Assembly: GCF_007995215.1 (NCBI RefSeq)
Contig: NZ_VCDK01000003.1
Coordinates: 434,001 to 498,000 of the forward strand
Direction: 5' to 3'
Length of the DNA: 64,000 nucleotides
Origin: Shimia ponticola
GTDB lineage: Bacteria > Pseudomonadota > Alphaproteobacteria > Rhodobacterales > Rhodobacteraceae
The translations under genes were made by a program, and so were the position numbers. Under the pieces are notes generated by a model. That model did no database searches and had not been told where the DNA came from. It was given only the letters and a program-made list of their open reading frames with translations. This document shows positions 1-8,326 of this stretch, in pieces. Position 1 is the first letter of the stretch, and each line of letters opens with the position of its first letter.

Positions 1-2
1 AA

Positions 3-647
3 AGCAACGATCCGATCACACCAGACACCTATATGCTGACCTTCGACAAACCGGCGAATTTTGATTTTGAACCGGGACAGGCAGCAGAGCTTTTTCTTGA
101 TAAGGGTGGCCTGCGCGACGAAGGCCGTCCGTTCACGATGACATCTTTGCCGCAGGATGCGACGCTGCAATTCGTCATCAAGACCTACCCCGAGCGCAAT
201 GGAATCACACAGCACATCCCGACCTTGGCCGAAGGCGACGACGTGACCTTGGATGGTCCATTCGGCGCGATTTCGGATCAAGGTGCGGGCACATTCATCG
301 CCGCAGGCGCGGGCATCACACCCTTTATTCCGATCCTCAAGAAGCACGCGGCAGAAGGCGTGGGCGAAGACATGCTGGTCTTTTCAAACCACACCGAAGC
401 CGACATCATCCTGAAAAAGACTTGGGACGCGATGCCAGAGCTAGAGACCAAGTATATCGTGACGGGCCAAGAGAATACCGATCATACTTCGGGCAAGATC
501 GACAAAGAAATGCTGCGCGACATGGTCGAGATCGATGATCGCCCGGTCTACATCTGCGGCCCTGGCGGTTTTGTCGATGATGTGCGCTCCGCGCTGAAGG
601 AATTGGGCAAAGACGAAAGCAAGATTATCACCGAAGACGGTTGGTAA
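3..647 (+). CDS. FAD/NAD(P)H-binding oxidoreductase, ferredoxin-reductase type (5' truncated)
   Basis: The frame is open to the left window edge and reads S-N-D-P-I-T-P-D-T-Y before the first ATG (33), the usual start of a FAD-binding FR-type domain, so the true start lies outside the window. From the ATG at 33, RPFTMTS (residues 32-38) is the flavin-binding R-x-(Y/F)-(S/T) motif, AAGAGITPFIPIL (about 90-102) is the NAD(P)H-binding glycine loop, and YICGPGGFVDDV (about 173-184) is the C-terminal CGP motif. Known members pass electrons between NAD(P)H and flavin or an iron-sulfur partner. No [2Fe-2S] domain follows the reductase core. Partner and physiological role are unknown. Confidence 0.85.
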   Translation, partial: SNDPITPDTYMLTFDKPANFDFEPGQAAELFLDKGGLRDEGRPFTMTSLPQDATLQFVIKTYPERNGITQHIPTLAEGDDVTLDGPFGAISDQGAGTFIAAGAGITPFIPILKKHAAEGVGEDMLVFSNHTEADIILKKTWDAMPELETKYIVTGQENTDHTSGKIDKEMLRDMVEIDDRPVYICGPGGFVDDVRSALKELGKDESKIITEDGW

Positions 648-653
648 TACTGA

Positions 654-674
654 GGGGGCGGTCACACCGCCTCC
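654..674 (+). terminator. Hairpin after the oxidoreductase gene
   Basis: GGGGGCGGT (654-662) pairs with ACCGCCTCC (666-674) around a 3-nt loop, with one G-T wobble. It starts 7 nt after the stop codon. No T-run follows, so it may be a weak terminator or a transcript 3'-end stabiliser. Confidence 0.4.
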
Positions 675-710
675 GCTCCAAGACCCAAAGCACTAACGCG
701 CGAAATCCAT

Positions 711-753
711 GTCCTAAAACCGGTTTTTGACGTCCTAAAACGGGTTTCAGGAC
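711..753. repeat. Two tandem imperfect 21-22 bp repeats
   Basis: GTCCTAAAACCGGTTTTTGAC (711-731) is followed directly by a second unit beginning GTCCTAAAACGGGTTTC (732-753). Each unit is itself an imperfect inverted repeat (AAAAC/GTTT arms; the second also has GTCCT/AGGAC ends). They lie about 60 bp upstream of the hydrolase gene at 814, where a pair of operators could sit. No regulator can be assigned. Confidence 0.4.
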
Positions 754-813
754 GCCAGCACCCGCAAGACCGGGCCATCTGACCTCACATTCCAAAACGG
801 ACAGGAGGTTCCG

Positions 814-1854
814 ATGACCCGCATCTTCACCATCATGACCACTTGCGCAGCCATCGCTCTGGCCGCGCAAGCCGCTGCTGAAACTGGCTTTGTGCAGTTC
901 GACCTGCAGACTGATCACCATGCCGCCCCGCTGGATGCCGCGATGTTCTATCCCGCGGCGGCAGGTGGCGACCCGATCACCTTTGGGCGCAACCCTGTGT
1001 TCACCGGCATTCAGGTCTCGCAGGACGCCCCGATCGCGGATGGCAACCATCCGATTGTTCTGATGTCCCACGGATTGGGCGGCAACTATCGTGTGCTGAG
1101 CTGGTTGGCACGGGATTTGGCTGAAGCAGGCGCGATCGTCATCGCGGTCAACCACCCAAACAGCACGACCTTTGACGTGGACCCGCAACTGTCGCTGCAC
1201 CACTGGACCCGCGCGCAGGATATGTCCGCCGCTCTCGACCACGTGATCGACACCTATGGTGATTATGTGGACACCAGCCGCGTCATGGCATCCGGCTTTT
1301 CCTATGGCGGCTGGACGGCGCTCAGCTTGGGTGGCCAGACCGGCAATCATGCGGGCTATGTCAGCCACTGCGAAGAGGATGCCGAAGCCTCGACCCATTG
1401 TCAGGACATCATCCGAGCGGGCGGAGATCTGGCGGCCATCCCGGCAGAGGACTGGAACGCCAGCTACCGCGACGACCGTGTGACCCATGTTGCCGCCATC
1501 GACCCGGGCCTGATCTATGGGGCCGAAGCTGTTAATGGTGCGGGAATGGAGGCCGACGCCCTTCTGATCCAACTGGGGAGCGGTGAAAACCGGCACTATG
1601 CGACCGACATCGACCGCAGTGGTTTTGGCGACGTTGTCGCGCACGAGCGCGTCACAATCGACCCGGCGCACCACATCTCGGCGCTGATGACCTGCCGTCC
1701 GGGTGGCTGGTTGTTCCTGAAAGTGACCTTTGATTATCCGGTCTGCGATGACCCACAGGGGTCAGACCGCGCCGCCGTCCACGCCCAGATAAGCGCGGAG
1801 ATGATCGAACACTTTGGTCTGGTGCCACAACTGGCGCAGGTCGCTGCAGACTAG
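814..1854 (+). CDS. Secreted alpha/beta hydrolase, dienelactone-hydrolase-like
   Basis: 346 aa. A signal peptide (about 1-22, ending AAQAAAE) indicates export. The oxyanion loop SHGLGG is at 85-90 and the nucleophile elbow GFSYGG puts Ser163 as nucleophile; an Asp in AIDPGL and His in DPAHHIS are likely triad partners. It resembles the predicted dienelactone hydrolase/platelet-activating-factor acetylhydrolase-like group, which cleaves esters or lactones; the substrate is unknown. AGGAGG at about 804 lies just before the ATG. It converges on the nitrile hydratase operon, overlapping the last gene there by 4 bp. Confidence 0.8.
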   Translation: MTRIFTIMTTCAAIALAAQAAAETGFVQFDLQTDHHAAPLDAAMFYPAAAGGDPITFGRNPVFTGIQVSQDAPIADGNHPIVLMSHGLGGNYRVLSWLARDLAEAGAIVIAVNHPNSTTFDVDPQLSLHHWTRAQDMSAALDHVIDTYGDYVDTSRVMASGFSYGGWTALSLGGQTGNHAGYVSHCEEDAEASTHCQDIIRAGGDLAAIPAEDWNASYRDDRVTHVAAIDPGLIYGAEAVNGAGMEADALLIQLGSGENRHYATDIDRSGFGDVVAHERVTIDPAHHISALMTCRPGGWLFLKVTFDYPVCDDPQGSDRAAVHAQISAEMIEHFGLVPQLAQVAAD

Positions 1855-2156
1855 GCGTTGCCCAACTCAATCGGTTGCCCGTGCGGTGTTGCGCGGGCAG
1901 CTGCGTGCCATTGTGCGGTCAGGTCGGAAACCTGCCCCGCATCGGCAATACCGTCTTCCAGCAACACGGTCTCAAACGCCGCCAGCCACGCCGAATAGTA
2001 GGCATCGTTCGACACTTCGGACTGATCCGCCAGCTGCGTCCCCAATGCCTCGGCCCAGCGGGACCAGTCCAACTGACCGGCTTCGTTCAGCGCCACCGTC
2101 ATGGCAAAGACCTGCGCCTGCCACGGTGCATCAAACGGGCGGTCGGGCTCACGCAT
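1851..2156 (-). CDS. Nitrile hydratase accessory/activator protein (P14K-like)
   Basis: 101 aa, starting [15 protein letters not shown]. The FDAPWQAQ(V/A)FA core with WSRWAEAL is typical of the small beta-subunit-like activator that delivers cobalt to the alpha subunit. It overlaps the 3' end of the beta-subunit gene by 8 bp, so it is the third gene of a translationally coupled nitrile hydratase operon. Its similarity to the beta-subunit N-terminal half (YYSAWLAAFE here versus [10 protein letters not shown] in beta) is visible, as known for this family. Confidence 0.85.
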   Translation of the reverse strand: MREPDRPFDAPWQAQVFAMTVALNEAGQLDWSRWAEALGTQLADQSEVSNDAYYSAWLAAFETVLLEDGIADAGQVSDLTAQWHAAARATPHGQPIELGNA

Positions 2157-2808
2157 GGCTCAGATACCGTTCAAAGGCATCAATCGTGACCTCGGTGTCC
2201 GGCTCTGCACCGGCACCCCAGAGCGTCTGACCGTCAAACGTCACCCCATAGAGCCAGCAAGGCTGCTCACCCTGACCATGCGCGGAACTGTCCGGATAGA
2301 CGTGGTAGCCGCGAATGCCGGTCACGGTCCCGACCTTGCCCATCGCATAGGTGGGACGCCGAGTATGGGTTGTCACCTGATCGCCGGACAGCTTTACCCT
2401 GTCTCCGACAGAAAATGCAGGCTCGCCTTTCGCGCTCCGATCCACAGGTCCGCCGGTTTTCAACACGCCCATCATCTTTTCCGCGGCCATCATTCGTTCG
2501 GGCCGTAGACCCGGCTGCAGCACTTCGCCCTGCGCTAGTTCCTCGCGCGTGACTTCGCCATGGTCCACAAGCAAATTTTCCAGCGCGGTCAGCCAGATGT
2601 CGTAGTAACTTGAAGTCAGATACTTCGCAGGCGGCAGACATTCCCGCGCATGGCGGCTGCTGTCCAGATTCCAATGCCCCAATGCCCCGGCGCATAGCGT
2701 CAGGCCCAGCGCGGTCTTCTCCCACTCGGCATGGAACACCGGCTCATCGGCTTCCGACTCAACCGCGCCAAACCCTGCACGCCCGCCCATATCCTGCGGC
2801 CCGTTCAT
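2149..2808 (-). CDS. nthB: Nitrile hydratase subunit beta
   Basis: 219 aa from the ATG at 2808, which overlaps the alpha-subunit stop as ATGA and gives the canonical beta N terminus [10 protein letters not shown] longer frame to 2886 exists but would add 26 residues inside the alpha gene. The SH3-like C-terminal half is recognisable ([38 protein letters not shown]). With the alpha subunit it forms the heterodimer that hydrates nitriles to amides. Confidence 0.92.
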   Translation of the reverse strand: MNGPQDMGGRAGFGAVESEADEPVFHAEWEKTALGLTLCAGALGHWNLDSSRHARECLPPAKYLTSSYYDIWLTALENLLVDHGEVTREELAQGEVLQPGLRPERMMAAEKMMGVLKTGGPVDRSAKGEPAFSVGDRVKLSGDQVTTHTRRPTYAMGKVGTVTGIRGYHVYPDSSAHGQGEQPCWLYGVTFDGQTLWGAGAEPDTEVTIDAFERYLSHA

Positions 2809-3428
2809 GTCACAGGCTCCTTGGCCAGCCCGGTGCCAATCATGCTGTCCCGCGTCACGAGGTCTGCTAGCGCCTCCGCGCTCCAACCTTCCGTTCCTTC
2901 GGGCCGCACCGGGATCACAAGATACCGAACCTCAGCTGTGCTGTCCCAGACCTTGACCTTGGTGCTTTCTGGCAAAGTCACGCCAAATTCGCTGAGAACC
3001 TTTCGCGGCTCACTCACCGCCCGCGACCGATACGGCGCGGATTTATACCAAACTGGCGGCAAACCCAGCACCGCCCAAGGGTAACAGGAACACAACGTGC
3101 AAACGACCATGTTGTGTGTATCGGGCGTGTTCCAGAGCACCTCCATGTGCTCGGCCTGACGCCCGGCAAATCCCATGCTTTCGATGGCTGTGGTCGCATC
3201 ATCTCGCAGCGCCTGTGCAAAGTCAGCTTCGGTCCAAGCCCGCGCCACAACCTGTGCGCCGTTCCTCGGTCCGACTTTGTTTTCGTAAGTATCGATGATC
3301 AGATCGACCGCCGCAGGGTCGACCAAACCCTTGCCCACCAAGATGGTTTCCAACGCGCGCACGCGCGCCTCCATCGGGTCAAGGTCATTGTCGTGTGAAT
3401 GGTCATGCATGGGCCAACCGTGGCCCAT
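2805..3428 (-). CDS. nthA: Nitrile hydratase subunit alpha, cobalt type
   Basis: 207 aa; the metal-binding claw is [10 protein letters not shown] with Cys110, Cys113, Ser114 and Cys115. Threonine in C-T-L-C-S-C marks the cobalt class; iron enzymes carry serine there. [17 protein letters not shown]-like and [10 protein letters not shown]-type segments match the family. The N terminus is His/Asp-rich ([11 protein letters not shown]); the ATG at 3410 is an alternative start that removes six residues. First gene of the alpha-beta-activator operon. No amidase gene is adjacent, so the amide product would have to be processed by a gene elsewhere. Confidence 0.93.
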   Translation of the reverse strand: MGHGWPMHDHSHDNDLDPMEARVRALETILVGKGLVDPAAVDLIIDTYENKVGPRNGAQVVARAWTEADFAQALRDDATTAIESMGFAGRQAEHMEVLWNTPDTHNMVVCTLCSCYPWAVLGLPPVWYKSAPYRSRAVSEPRKVLSEFGVTLPESTKVKVWDSTAEVRYLVIPVRPEGTEGWSAEALADLVTRDSMIGTGLAKEPVT

Positions 3429-3451
3429 GCATCAATTTCGCGCAAGCAGGA

Positions 3452-4603
3452 TCAGGACCCCGAAACGCAGCCAGAGATTGATTCACCCACGCTTGCCATG
3501 AGTGCGGGATAGAAACCGGGACCCGGCTCGATTTTGGACCCCAGCGGATCAAGGATAGCTGATCCAACCTCGGTGCCATCAGTCAGAGATGCCACCAAAT
3601 CGGCATTAAACTGCGGTTCCGAGAAGACACAGGACACGTTGCCATCGGCAATCAGGTCGCGCATTTCCGCAACCCTTGCCGGACCCGGATCCGCGGCTTC
3701 GCCATCAGCAATCGAGGCGACAACATCAAAGTCGAGCGACACCTCAAGGTACTGATAGGCGTCGTGGAAAACCATGTAGTTCTGCTCACCGAGGCCTTCG
3801 AGCGTCTCGTCGAGAGCCTCTTGGGCCGCTGCGATTTCGGCCACAGCTTCCTGAGCGTTGGCGGCATAGGTCGCGGCGTTCTCAGGGTCCATGATGGCGA
3901 GCTTCAGCGCGATAGCCTGTGTCCAGACAGCCGCGTTCCCGGGGTCCAGCCATGCATGCGGGTCGAATTCGCCGTGATGGTGGTGACCGTGGCCCGCGTG
4001 ATCTTCGTGGTCTTCGTGATCATGGTCGTGATCATCGTCCTTCGCGGCCATTTCCTCATGCCCGTGGTCGTGGTCATGATCATCTTTGGCTGCCGTTTCT
4101 TCGTGATCATGATCATCGTCTTTCGCGGCCATTTCTTCGTGGTCATGGTCGTGATCGTCGTCTTTGGCCGCGGTTTCTTCATGGTCATGATCGTGATCGT
4201 CGTGATCATGATCATCGTGGTCGTCGTGATCATCGTGGTCATCATGACCGTCCATGACCGCGATTTCACGGAACGGCAGAACAGTCACACCTGGCACTTC
4301 CAACAACTCAATCGCTTCGGCATCCGGTGCCAAGGTCGGGACTGCATCCCCAAGCCAAGGTGTAAGTCCCTCGCCGATCCATACGACCAGATCAGCCTCG
4401 GACAGCGCCCGTGCCGAGGATGGCCGCATCGCATCGTCATGTGGCGACGCGCCGGGCTGGACGATGAATGTCGGCTCCGCCACACCATCCATCACCCGCG
4501 CCACAAGCCCGTGGACGGGAAGAATGTCGGTGACAACTTTGGGCGCTTCGGCGAACGCAGCCGTAGACCCGATTAACAAGGCAAATGTAAGTGTATGTTT
4601 CAT
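3452..4603 (-). CDS. znuA: Zinc ABC transporter periplasmic binding protein ZnuA
   Basis: 383 aa cluster A-I solute-binding protein. Signal peptide about 1-18 (ending AFA); VVTDILPVHGLVARVM, PGASPHDD and FDPHAWLDPGNA carry expected Zn ligands (His in PHD and DPHAW), and VFSEPQFN is the conserved C-lobe motif. Between the lobes lies a very long acidic/histidine segment (about 118-212), far longer than the usual ZnuA loop, built from repeats of D-H-D-H-E-E-(M/T)-A-A-K. Such loops are thought to sense or buffer periplasmic zinc. Divergent from zur-znuC-znuB; its start is only 10 bp from the Zur-box palindrome at 4613-4626. Confidence 0.95.
   Translation of the reverse strand: MKHTLTFALLIGSTAAFAEAPKVVTDILPVHGLVARVMDGVAEPTFIVQPGASPHDDAMRPSSARALSEADLVVWIGEGLTPWLGDAVPTLAPDAEAIELLEVPGVTVLPFREIAVMDGHDDHDDHDDHDDHDHDDHDHDHEETAAKDDDHDHDHEEMAAKDDDHDHEETAAKDDHDHDHGHEEMAAKDDDHDHDHEDHEDHAGHGHHHHGEFDPHAWLDPGNAAVWTQAIALKLAIMDPENAATYAANAQEAVAEIAAAQEALDETLEGLGEQNYMVFHDAYQYLEVSLDFDVVASIADGEAADPGPARVAEMRDLIADGNVSCVFSEPQFNADLVASLTDGTEVGSAILDPLGSKIEPGPGFYPALMASVGESISGCVSGS
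3967..4252. repeat. Tandem His/Asp-encoding repeats inside znuA
   Basis: This segment encodes the low-complexity region of ZnuA: (D-D-H)n followed by at least four copies of a roughly 15-residue unit D-D-H-D-H-D-H-E-E-(M/T)-A-A-K-D. On the plus strand it appears as repeated tcgtgatcatg/gtcatgatcatc words. The alternation of MAAK and TAAK units suggests expansion by slippage or unequal exchange. Confidence 0.85.
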
Positions 4604-4612
4604 GTCGCGCGT

Positions 4613-4626
4613 TATGTTATAACATA
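4613..4626. promoter_or_regulatory. Zur box between znuA and zur
   Basis: TATGTTATAACATA is a perfect 14-bp palindrome that matches the alphaproteobacterial Zur consensus (core ATGTTATAACAT). It sits 10 bp upstream of the znuA ATG and 22 bp before the first sensible zur ATG (4648), so one bound Zur dimer could repress both directions when zinc is plentiful. Confidence 0.85.
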
Positions 4627-4647
4627 CATGATCTTGGCAAGCCTCAA

Positions 4648-5142
4648 ATGACTATGGTAAGCGGGCCCATGGCAACTTCTCACCACACGCATGACGCAAG
4701 CAGCATTGCAAAGGCCCTGACTGAGGTCGAAGCCTATTGCGCTGAGCAAAAACTCAAGCTCACTCCCGTGCGCCGCCGTGTGCTTGAAATCCTCCTGCAA
4801 GAGCATCGGGCCTTCGGTGCCTATGAGGTGCTTTCGCAGCTGCAGGCCGAAGGGCTTGGGTCGCAGCCCCCCATCGCCTATCGCGCGCTGGATTTTCTGG
4901 TGTCCAACGGCTTTGCGCATCGCGTCGAAAACCTGAACGGATTTGTCGCCTGTGTTCATCCCGGAGAGGATCACGCGCCAACACTCTTGGTCTGCCGCGA
5001 CTGCAAATCGGTGTCCGAAGCTCCCGCCAGCCTTATGACCGATGCCTTGGGCCGCGTCGCGGCGGAGTCCGGATTTTCGGTCGACCCCTCCAGCGTTGAA
5101 GTGCAAGGCGTCTGTAGTGACTGTCAGGAGGCCACGAAGTGA
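4648..5142 (+). CDS. zur: Fur-family zinc uptake regulator Zur
   Basis: 164 aa from ATG 4648 (ATG 4654 or 4669 are alternatives). The frame extends back to 4591, but that start would put the Zur box inside the gene and overlap the znuA start, so it was rejected. Winged-helix part: LKLTPVRRRVLEIL and PPIAYRALDFLVSNGFAHRVE; dimerisation domain with structural-zinc pairs CRDC and CSDC and the CVHPGEDH sensing segment. It represses zinc uptake genes when Zn-loaded. Its stop overlaps the GTG start of znuC, so it is the first gene of zur-znuC-znuB and probably autoregulated. Confidence 0.9.
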   Translation: MTMVSGPMATSHHTHDASSIAKALTEVEAYCAEQKLKLTPVRRRVLEILLQEHRAFGAYEVLSQLQAEGLGSQPPIAYRALDFLVSNGFAHRVENLNGFVACVHPGEDHAPTLLVCRDCKSVSEAPASLMTDALGRVAAESGFSVDPSSVEVQGVCSDCQEATK

Positions 5143-5888
5143 GCCTCATTACGGCGAAGGGCACCGGCATTCGTCTTGGTGGCCGCACGATATTGTCCAA
5201 TGTCGACTTCTCGATTGCACCCGGAGAAATCGTGACCATTGTCGGCCCGAACGGGTCCGGCAAATCGACCTTGTTGCGTGCCCTGTTGGGTGCCGTGGCG
5301 CCCTCATCGGGAACCGTGGTTCGCAAGCCAGGTTTACGGATCGGGTATGTCCCGCAAAAGCTGCATATCGATCCGTCGCTGCCCATGACCGTGCAAAGGT
5401 TTTTGAATCTGCCTGATCGTGTCAGCAAGAAACAAGTTCGTGCCGCTCTGGAACAGGCGGGCGTCCCCGAGATTGCTGACAGACAAATGACCAACCTCTC
5501 AGGTGGTCAGTTTCAACGGGTTCTTTTGGCCCGTGCGCTGCTGTGCAACCCTGACATCTTGGTCCTCGACGAAGCCACCCAAGGCCTTGATCAGCGCGGC
5601 TCGGCAGCATTCTACCAACAGATCGCCGAGGTCCGCGGGGCCATCGGCTGCGCGGTTCTTATGGTGTCGCATGAGTTGCACGTCGTGATGGCCGCGTCGG
5701 ACCGCGTGGTCTGCATCAATGGTCATATCTGTTGCGAAGGCACGCCAGAGGTCGTGGCCACCGCTCCGGAATATCGCGCGCTCTTTGGCACGGGGACCCA
5801 AGGCGCTCTGGCGCTGTATCGGCATGACCACAACCACAGCCACGATCATGGTCATCACCACGACCACCATCACGAGGCCGCCGAATAA
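5139..5888 (+). CDS. znuC: Zinc ABC transporter ATP-binding protein ZnuC
   Basis: 249 aa with GTG start overlapping the zur stop. Walker A GPNGSGKST (36-44), signature LSGGQFQRV, Walker B ILVLDEAT and switch SHELHVV are intact. It energises zinc import through ZnuB. The C terminus is a histidine tail (H-D-H-N-H-S-H-D-H-G-H-H-H repeated), found in many ZnuC proteins and possibly a cytoplasmic zinc sensor or buffer. Immediately followed by znuB with no gap. Confidence 0.95.
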   Translation: MSLITAKGTGIRLGGRTILSNVDFSIAPGEIVTIVGPNGSGKSTLLRALLGAVAPSSGTVVRKPGLRIGYVPQKLHIDPSLPMTVQRFLNLPDRVSKKQVRAALEQAGVPEIADRQMTNLSGGQFQRVLLARALLCNPDILVLDEATQGLDQRGSAAFYQQIAEVRGAIGCAVLMVSHELHVVMAASDRVVCINGHICCEGTPEVVATAPEYRALFGTGTQGALALYRHDHNHSHDHGHHHDHHHEAAE

Positions 5889-6686
5889 ATGCTGGACGAC
5901 TTTCTGGTGCGCGCCGCCCTTGCCGGTCTAGGCGTCATGATCGCTGCAGCCCCTTTGGGCTGTTTCGTGGTTTGGCGGCGCATGGCCTATTTCGGTGATG
6001 CTGTGTCCCACGCGGCCATCCTTGGCGTCGCGCTGTCCTTTGGGTTCCAGATTTCCATCTTTGCCGGTGTCCTGGTTATGGCGGTCGGCATGGCGCTTTT
6101 GCTCAACCTGCTCTCCAGCCGGGGCCACAGCTATGATGCAGCTCTGGGGGTGTTGGCGCATTCCGCCCTCGCTGCGGGCCTGGTCGCGGTGTCCCTGCTT
6201 GGGACCGTGCGGATCGATCTTATGGCCTTTCTATTCGGCGACATCCTTGCCGTGGATCGCGGCGAATTGGGTGTGATCTGGGCCGGAGGCGCTGTGGTTC
6301 TTGGGCTGATCCTGTCGCGATGGAACGCGCTCTTGACTGCCACATTGAACCCGGACCTTGCCCACGCCAGTGGCATTAACCCCAAACGCGCGGACCTCGT
6401 GATCACGCTGGCGCTCGCCATCACGATCGCAGTGGCGCTGAAGGTAGTCGGGGCGCTGTTGATCTCTGCATTGCTCATTATCCCCGCCGCGACAGCACGC
6501 GTGGCAGCGCGCACGCCGGAGGCCATGGCAATCATCGCAGCGGCTTTGGGTGCCGTTTCGGTTTTGGGCGGCCTATGGGTGTCCTTTCAACTCGACACGC
6601 CGACGGGTCCAACCATCGTCTGCGTTGCGGCTGGGCTTTTTGCTTTGGGCAACATTGCACAGGCGGTACGGGGCGCTGCCCGCTAG
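5889..6686 (+). CDS. znuB: Zinc ABC transporter permease ZnuB
   Basis: 265 aa, hydrophobic throughout, with about seven to eight membrane helices of the ABC-3 permease family. Family landmarks: RRMAYFGDAVSHAAILGVAL (start of the conserved core), DLMAFLFGDILAV and KVVGALLISALLIIPAATA. It forms the inner-membrane channel for Zn2+ delivered by ZnuA. The ATG directly follows the znuC TAA; the 3' end overlaps the convergent gene at 6683 by 4 bp. Confidence 0.95.
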   Translation: MLDDFLVRAALAGLGVMIAAAPLGCFVVWRRMAYFGDAVSHAAILGVALSFGFQISIFAGVLVMAVGMALLLNLLSSRGHSYDAALGVLAHSALAAGLVAVSLLGTVRIDLMAFLFGDILAVDRGELGVIWAGGAVVLGLILSRWNALLTATLNPDLAHASGINPKRADLVITLALAITIAVALKVVGALLISALLIIPAATARVAARTPEAMAIIAAALGAVSVLGGLWVSFQLDTPTGPTIVCVAAGLFALGNIAQAVRGAAR

Positions 6687-8170
6687 ACCTGACCGACCTT
6701 GAGAGCGTCGCGCAGTGTTTGAATGTGGTGCGCAACAGCACCGCGTCCAAGCCGTCGTTCCGAGGCGTGTTTCGGATTGAGGCTCCAATAGTTGTTGTGC
6801 GTGACCCATCTACGTTTGTGCCCCGCCATGGGGCGGCCATTCGGGGAGACAGGCGGCAGAACAGGTTTGTCGACCGCACCGATCATGCGTGTCGTCGGTG
6901 TCTTTGAGCCAAAAATGTGGCGGACGGGACCGGATACCAGATCACCTTTCACTATCGCCTTTACCGGAGAATAAATGTTGGTCCACTTGGTCAGCGCAAA
7001 CATGGCGCCATGATGCGGAATGCGGGGTGCGCCGGTGGGTTGATCCACGCCTTTATTGACCTTGATCCCTGGCCTGTAGAACGCACGCCAATCCTTTGAT
7101 GTTCGGTCATATTCTAGAATTGGCGGGCATGTGGGAAACACCCGCCGCTCCATGTCATAATCCAGCGCCTTCGCATCACGAGCCAGCATGAATTCCGCAT
7201 GCGTCAAGGGCGATCCCAAGGTGATAAAATCGCTGACACGCCATAGTCCGCCTTGGTCAAGATGCTCATGGCGAGCGGCATCAATCTTGCCGTGGAAGTC
7301 ATTGGTATCCAACACTGTTTCTGGACCGGCCTTGGCATGCTCGGCTTGCAGCAACCTTTCCAAATCATCCCGTGCAGGCTGCGCCGGGTTTGCAGACAGG
7401 CCAGCCTCGTCGATGTGCCGGTTAATGCGTGCGAAAGTATGGCTAAGGATGTCATAGGCAACGATTGTCCCGAGCGAATGTGCAACCACACTGACCCGTT
7501 CAAACATCGGCTTGTCTTTATCATCCTTCGCCCGCAGGATTCGCTCCAGAAAATCAACGCCTTGTTGGCGTATCTTCTGTCGAGTTGCGACGTTGTTTGG
7601 CTTGGCCATGACATAGCGCGCAACGTCCCCGAACCGCGTCAGGACGAGTGCGTTCGCAACAACCGAAACAACGGCAGCGATAAGTCCCCAAACAAAAACA
7701 GACCACCCCAACCGCTCAATCCCGAATGCCTGATTGTAAAGCCCCACGATCATCGCGCCCAGCGCCGCCAGCGTTGCCGTCCATAGGATTACCCAGATGG
7801 TTTTGACCGGGGTCGGCACCTGATCGGGGCGACGCAACAACAGGTTGGCGACCCAAGGGATCACATCACTCCACTTGTTATGGGCCATGTGATGAGCCCA
7901 GTAGAATTCAAAGAAATCAACGCGCGTACCGGTTTGTGCGCTTTCCGTTGTGATCCGTCGCAACTCAAAAGAATTCGACATCTCGTCGGGCTTGCTCCAC
8001 GAGCGATTTGGCACATTCACACGGGGGGTTTGACCGGTGAACGGATCTGGTCTCCCTGGATCGACAAGGTCGGGGTCCGAAGTCCATACGGCATCAACAA
8101 AGCCCCGTAGCGTCTGCATCGGGGTCTGTTCGCCCATGCCATGCACCAAAATAACCGCGTGCCGCGCCAT
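6683..8170 (-). CDS. Unknown serine-hydrolase-like protein with two membrane segments
   Basis: 495 aa. The N terminus ARHAVILVHGMGEQ looks like the oxyanion strand-loop of alpha/beta hydrolases, and VSVVAHSLGTIVAYD supplies a nucleophile elbow with Ser232. Between them two hydrophobic helices (about 123-144 and 153-178) would hold the protein in the inner membrane, with the catalytic region after them. A later DFITLGSPLTHAEFML resembles the lipase/serine-esterase segment following the acid residue. The substrate is unknown; a lipid or acyl ester is a guess from the fold and membrane anchor. Single gene, convergent with znuB. Confidence 0.6.
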   Translation of the reverse strand: MARHAVILVHGMGEQTPMQTLRGFVDAVWTSDPDLVDPGRPDPFTGQTPRVNVPNRSWSKPDEMSNSFELRRITTESAQTGTRVDFFEFYWAHHMAHNKWSDVIPWVANLLLRRPDQVPTPVKTIWVILWTATLAALGAMIVGLYNQAFGIERLGWSVFVWGLIAAVVSVVANALVLTRFGDVARYVMAKPNNVATRQKIRQQGVDFLERILRAKDDKDKPMFERVSVVAHSLGTIVAYDILSHTFARINRHIDEAGLSANPAQPARDDLERLLQAEHAKAGPETVLDTNDFHGKIDAARHEHLDQGGLWRVSDFITLGSPLTHAEFMLARDAKALDYDMERRVFPTCPPILEYDRTSKDWRAFYRPGIKVNKGVDQPTGAPRIPHHGAMFALTKWTNIYSPVKAIVKGDLVSGPVRHIFGSKTPTTRMIGAVDKPVLPPVSPNGRPMAGHKRRWVTHNNYWSLNPKHASERRLGRGAVAHHIQTLRDALKVGQV

Positions 8171-8326
8171 AAATCCCCCATCGGCCTTTTCCGGCCAGAT
8201 TTTTCAACCAATGGGGTAACGCTACGGCAGCGAACGGTTGAAAGCGAGTCTTTCGGAAATGGGGTTTGCGACAGGCGATTAAGTCCTGTGAAGCGCCACC
8301 CTTGGACAGGTCGGAAGACCCCGCGA

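Noticed and set aside
628-1674. 348-codon minus-strand frame opposite the alpha/beta hydrolase
   Set aside because: The plus-strand hydrolase has a signal peptide and catalytic motifs; the antisense protein has none.
3764-4576. 270-codon plus-strand frame opposite znuA encoding long valine/isoleucine runs
   Set aside because: It is the antisense reading of the His/Asp repeats of znuA; hydrophobicity is a by-product of the gtc/atc words. No ribosome-binding site, and znuA is certain.
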